From NCBI GenBank assembly GCA_002418185.1, contig DIDN01000030.1:1-52453 (forward strand): 52,453 bases of DNA, read 5' to 3'. The position numbers and the translations under genes are program-made. The notes beneath the pieces were generated by a model. It made no database searches. It was given only the letters and a program-made list of their open reading frames with translations, and had not been told where the DNA came from. Numbering within the stretch: the stretch's first letter is position 1; each line of letters opens with the position of its first letter. This DNA is from Deltaproteobacteria bacterium UBA5799 (GTDB lineage: Bacteria > Desulfobacterota > GWC2-55-46). Of this stretch, positions 50,272 to 52,453 are shown piece after piece.

Positions 50272-51120
50272 TCAGTCGAGGACGAATATTATGCGGGCAG
50301 CCTCGAGGAACCTGCCGGACTGGTTCGAGGCGAAGACAATGCTTGCGTCCGATGGGCCGAGCCTTATGTCCGTAGAGACGTCCGAAACCCCGCTTGCCCG
50401 TACAACGAGTGGGTTTACAGAGCCCTTTCGAGCAAGGAGGTCCCTCGCCTTATCCAGGTCGCTCGTATACCCCGGGGCGCCGCCCCTGGCCGCGGTGTCG
50501 CGCGTCAGCCTCGACGGGTCGTAGACCACCTCGCCTCCGGCGGTCACGATCCGGTTGAGGAGCGCGGGCTTGAAACCCGTGCCGCGCGCGTCCACGATAA
50601 GGCCGTCCGGGCCGGACTGCGCTATGGCTATTGCGCGGTACTCCGGAAGCGGCGGCACCGTACCTGAAATTGCGGGGAGGAGGGCGCCGAAGGCCTCGGG
50701 AACGCTTACCGAGAGATATACGGCGGCGATGCCTGTCTCGGGGTCGTAGGCCTCTCCTGTCACCTCTGCCCCGGTAATTACGCCCTGGACGGACGTCCGC
50801 ACCCGGTCCGAGAAGGCGGAAGCGTTAAAGACGTCTGTTTCGCCCGACACGGCCACCCCGTCGAGCCTTTCTGTTATCTCGCGGTATGCGGCGATCTTGG
50901 CGGCCCTAAGGGCAAGCAGTCGCTTCTGGGCCTGCGAGAAGCCCCCTTCGGGCGCCGCCCCCTCGCCCTTTACAGTCAGAACGCCCCTAATGAACGCGTC
51001 CCTGGCCCCGGCTGTCTCTTCCGGAAGGGCCGGGTCAGCTGCCGCGGCCCCCAAAGGCAGCGCCAGGAGGGATGCGGCCAGCAGACCGCAGCAAAGGGAA
51101 AACAAAAAGGGCTTTTTCAT
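50272..51120 (-). CDS. LPP20-like secreted protein
   Basis: 282 residues with a signal peptide (cut near AAAADP). It has no lipobox Cys at the cleavage site. The first domain resembles LPP20/PF02169: ALRAAKIAAYREITERLDGV, GETDVFN and VRTSVQGVITGAEV. A second alpha/beta domain follows (YRAIAIAQSGPDGLIVDARG, GGEVVYDPSRL). Envelope location, role unknown. AAGAAGGAGAGGAGC precedes the ATG. It lies 13 bases after the TPR/SLH lipoprotein gene, so the pair is one operon. Confidence 0.8.
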   Translation of the reverse strand: MKKPFLFSLCCGLLAASLLALPLGAAAADPALPEETAGARDAFIRGVLTVKGEGAAPEGGFSQAQKRLLALRAAKIAAYREITERLDGVAVSGETDVFNASAFSDRVRTSVQGVITGAEVTGEAYDPETGIAAVYLSVSVPEAFGALLPAISGTVPPLPEYRAIAIAQSGPDGLIVDARGTGFKPALLNRIVTAGGEVVYDPSRLTRDTAARGGAPGYTSDLDKARDLLARKGSVNPLVVRASGVSDVSTDIRLGPSDASIVFASNQSGRFLEAARIIFVLD

Positions 51121-51133
51121 GCTCCTCTCCTTC

Positions 51134-52330
51134 TTAGTGTATATCCAGACGGTACTTGAGCGTCCTCACCGCCATTACCGCCTCGGCGCCGTCAACGTAT
51201 TCGTCAGGCCTGAACTCGCCTGAAAGTGCGGTCTCCATGAGCCCCCGTGTCGTTACGCTCATTATCGCGTTATACCAGGGCGATGACGGCTCGACGTCCG
51301 GGAAAGGCGAGCGGCGGTGCCCGAGGAAGGCCGTCGCTATCTTCTCGTCGCCCGAAAGCTTAACGACCATGTCTTCGAGGACAAGGGCCAGCTCCTTCCT
51401 CCTGAGCGGCTCGTCGGGCCTGAAGAGGTACGCCCTCGTCGTCTCGTCATAGGCGGGCTCAAGACCCCTCAGTCCGAGCTTGACAAGAATCGAGACCTCC
51501 TCCCTCAACGGGCTTCCGAGCATGTCGGCGGGGATAAACCCGGCCTCTTCCGCCTTCACGGGTATCCGACCCTCGAATAGCTTCCCGACCTTGAGCTCGT
51601 CCGTGAGGAGCGCCGCCATCTCGGCCCTGCTGACGGTATCCCTTAGCGCTATTTCCTTGCCCACGTCGCCGAAGGTCACTCCCGAGAGGGCCCTGACTAT
51701 CTTGTCGGTCCTCTTCCAGGCCTGGTCCGAGGGGCCGTGCCACCTGCCCGCCCCCTTTGAGTCGAGGACGTATTTGAACCTTTCAGCCGCGGGCCGGAAC
51801 TCCCTCGCTTCGAGAAAGGCTGCGCCCATGAAGTAGTCGGCGGCCTCCCTGTCCCGGTAGAATGCAAGCGCATCCCCTTCGTTCACCTTGAGCCTCAGGG
51901 CGGCCCTGTACGACTTCTCCGCCTCCTTGAGCCAGTCCTTCTCCTTTAGCGCAGTAGCTGCCCGCAACCCGGCGAGCCTCGCCGCGAACGAGTCCTCGGG
52001 CGAGGAGGAAAGCTTCCTCGCCTTATCGAGGTGCTCGTTTATCCTCTTGATGTCCGTCCGCCTGTATTCCTCGTCTCTCTGCGCGCCCGCCTTTATCGCA
52101 GCGGCTATTGCGGTGCCTGCGTACGCCGGAGAGTACCTCTCGTCGCACCATGCGGCGCGGGCGAACTTCTCAAGGGCGGCGTCCGTCCTGCCCTTTTCCA
52201 GAAGCTCCATCCCCGCAAGGTAATGGTGGCCGGGGTTGTCCTCGGGAGAGGCGCACCTTATTACCGGCTTCGAGCACCCGGAGACCGTAAAAGCGGCGAT
52301 CACGAGAAAGAGAGCGGCGAAACGGCGCAT
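51134..52330 (-). CDS. Lipoprotein with TPR-like and S-layer-homology (SLH) domains
   Basis: 398 residues from ATG 52330 (AGGAGGTCCG just upstream); the open frame extends 28 codons into a repeat and is not used. Lipobox VSGC (C19). Residues 45-200 form TPR-like helices (HYLAGMELLEKGRTDAALEK, YFMGAAFLEAREFRPAAERF). The C-terminal half has SLH-type units: SRAEMAALLTDELKVG, YLFRPDEPLRRKELALVLED, FPDVEPSSPWYNAI and GEFRPDEYVDGAEAVMAV. SLH domains bind cell-wall or outer-membrane-linked polymers. Coupled with the LPP20-like gene. Confidence 0.84.
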   Translation of the reverse strand: MRRFAALFLVIAAFTVSGCSKPVIRCASPEDNPGHHYLAGMELLEKGRTDAALEKFARAAWCDERYSPAYAGTAIAAAIKAGAQRDEEYRRTDIKRINEHLDKARKLSSSPEDSFAARLAGLRAATALKEKDWLKEAEKSYRAALRLKVNEGDALAFYRDREAADYFMGAAFLEAREFRPAAERFKYVLDSKGAGRWHGPSDQAWKRTDKIVRALSGVTFGDVGKEIALRDTVSRAEMAALLTDELKVGKLFEGRIPVKAEEAGFIPADMLGSPLREEVSILVKLGLRGLEPAYDETTRAYLFRPDEPLRRKELALVLEDMVVKLSGDEKIATAFLGHRRSPFPDVEPSSPWYNAIMSVTTRGLMETALSGEFRPDEYVDGAEAVMAVRTLKYRLDIH

Positions 52331-52353
52331 CGGACCTCCTATTCTGTAGGCAA

Positions 52354-52449
52354 CCTCTAAAAATTGAAGATTTTTCCCGCAATCAAGAAAGGCCGGGAAT
52401 AAAAAGCGGTGCATATATGACGATATGTGAGCATTTTTATTCCCGGCCT
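52354..52449. repeat. Repeat families B (copy 2) and C (full copy) with a 16-bp hairpin
   Basis: 52354-52376 matches family B at 22833-22855 (20 of 23). It is followed by CGCAATCAAGAAAGGCCG and a perfect 16-bp inverted repeat, AGGCCGGGAATAAAAA (52390-52405) with TTTTTATTCCCGGCCT (52434-52449). Near the loop, CATAT pairs with ATATG. It ends close to the window edge and could act as a terminator for a gene beyond it. Confidence 0.7.
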
Positions 52450-52453
52450 GACA

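Noticed and set aside
1..52453. CRISPR array, tRNA/rRNA genes, prophage or insertion sequence
   Set aside because: No regularly spaced direct repeats, no tRNA T-loop/acceptor pattern in the gaps, and no transposase, integrase or phage genes were seen.

Overview
The window is a densely coded, visibly GC-rich stretch of chromosome from a Gram-negative bacterium. All recognisable genes lie on the minus strand except two: a PAS-domain gene and a multiheme cytochrome gene. Lipoproteins, an outer-membrane barrel ending in Phe, RseP, a System II (CcsBA) cytochrome c maturation operon, a six-gene rnf operon in CDGEAB order, the NtrYX pair, a hexaheme cytochrome and B. subtilis-type PurF and PurL together suggest an anaerobic lineage such as Desulfobacterota (former Deltaproteobacteria) or a Nitrospirota-like group. 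That placement is inference. ATA (Ile) and AGG (Arg) codons are frequent despite the high GC, and TTG or GTG starts are common.

Layout, in window order (transcription mostly runs right to left). 43-4214: ilvD-ilvB-ilvN (branched-chain amino acids) behind a small DUF465 gene. 4215-4734: a non-coding stretch with hairpins. 4735-12616: the classic rpsB-tsf-pyrH-frr-uppS-cdsA-dxr-rseP-tsaB block (translation, isoprenoids, lipids, envelope stress, tRNA t6A). 12919-14448: an FGE-like secreted protein and a lipoprotein. 14592-19325: ilvE-purL-purF, with ATGA coupling. 19523-23495: Nudix, PflX-like radical SAM, DksA/TraR-like protein, archaeal-type MetK and QueH. 23562-26689: ruvC-ruvA-ruvB and yebC. 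26911-34106: signalling genes, namely a kinase-less PAS protein, a sigma54 response regulator, NtrX, NtrY and DUF4390.

34406-39454 is one operon for periplasmic thiol handling and cytochrome c assembly: PCYCGC-like lipoprotein, TPR lipoprotein, ResB, CcsA, TlpA, CcdA and a glutaredoxin-like protein with a doubled CxxC. 39573-44764 is rnfCDGEAB, predicted to couple ferredoxin and NAD+ to an ion gradient. 45154-47640 holds a GT2 glycosyltransferase, a DegP-like protease and a His-rich membrane protein joined stop-to-start. 47924-52330 holds the hexaheme c-type cytochrome, which would be a client of the CcsBA operon, then an outer-membrane barrel, an LPP20-like protein and a TPR/SLH lipoprotein.

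Three small dispersed repeat families occupy the gaps. Family A has three inverted-repeat copies with TGTCATTCTGAG-like ends. Family B has two copies, one of which encodes the tail of QueH. Family C has two copies, one looking like an internal deletion of the other. I see no CRISPR array, tRNA, rRNA, prophage or complete insertion sequence. The least conventional items are the doubled-CxxC glutaredoxin in the cytochrome operon, the GAFTNA loop in NtrX, the kinase-less PAS/zinc protein next to an orphan sigma54 regulator, the archaeal-type MetK, and the repeat families.
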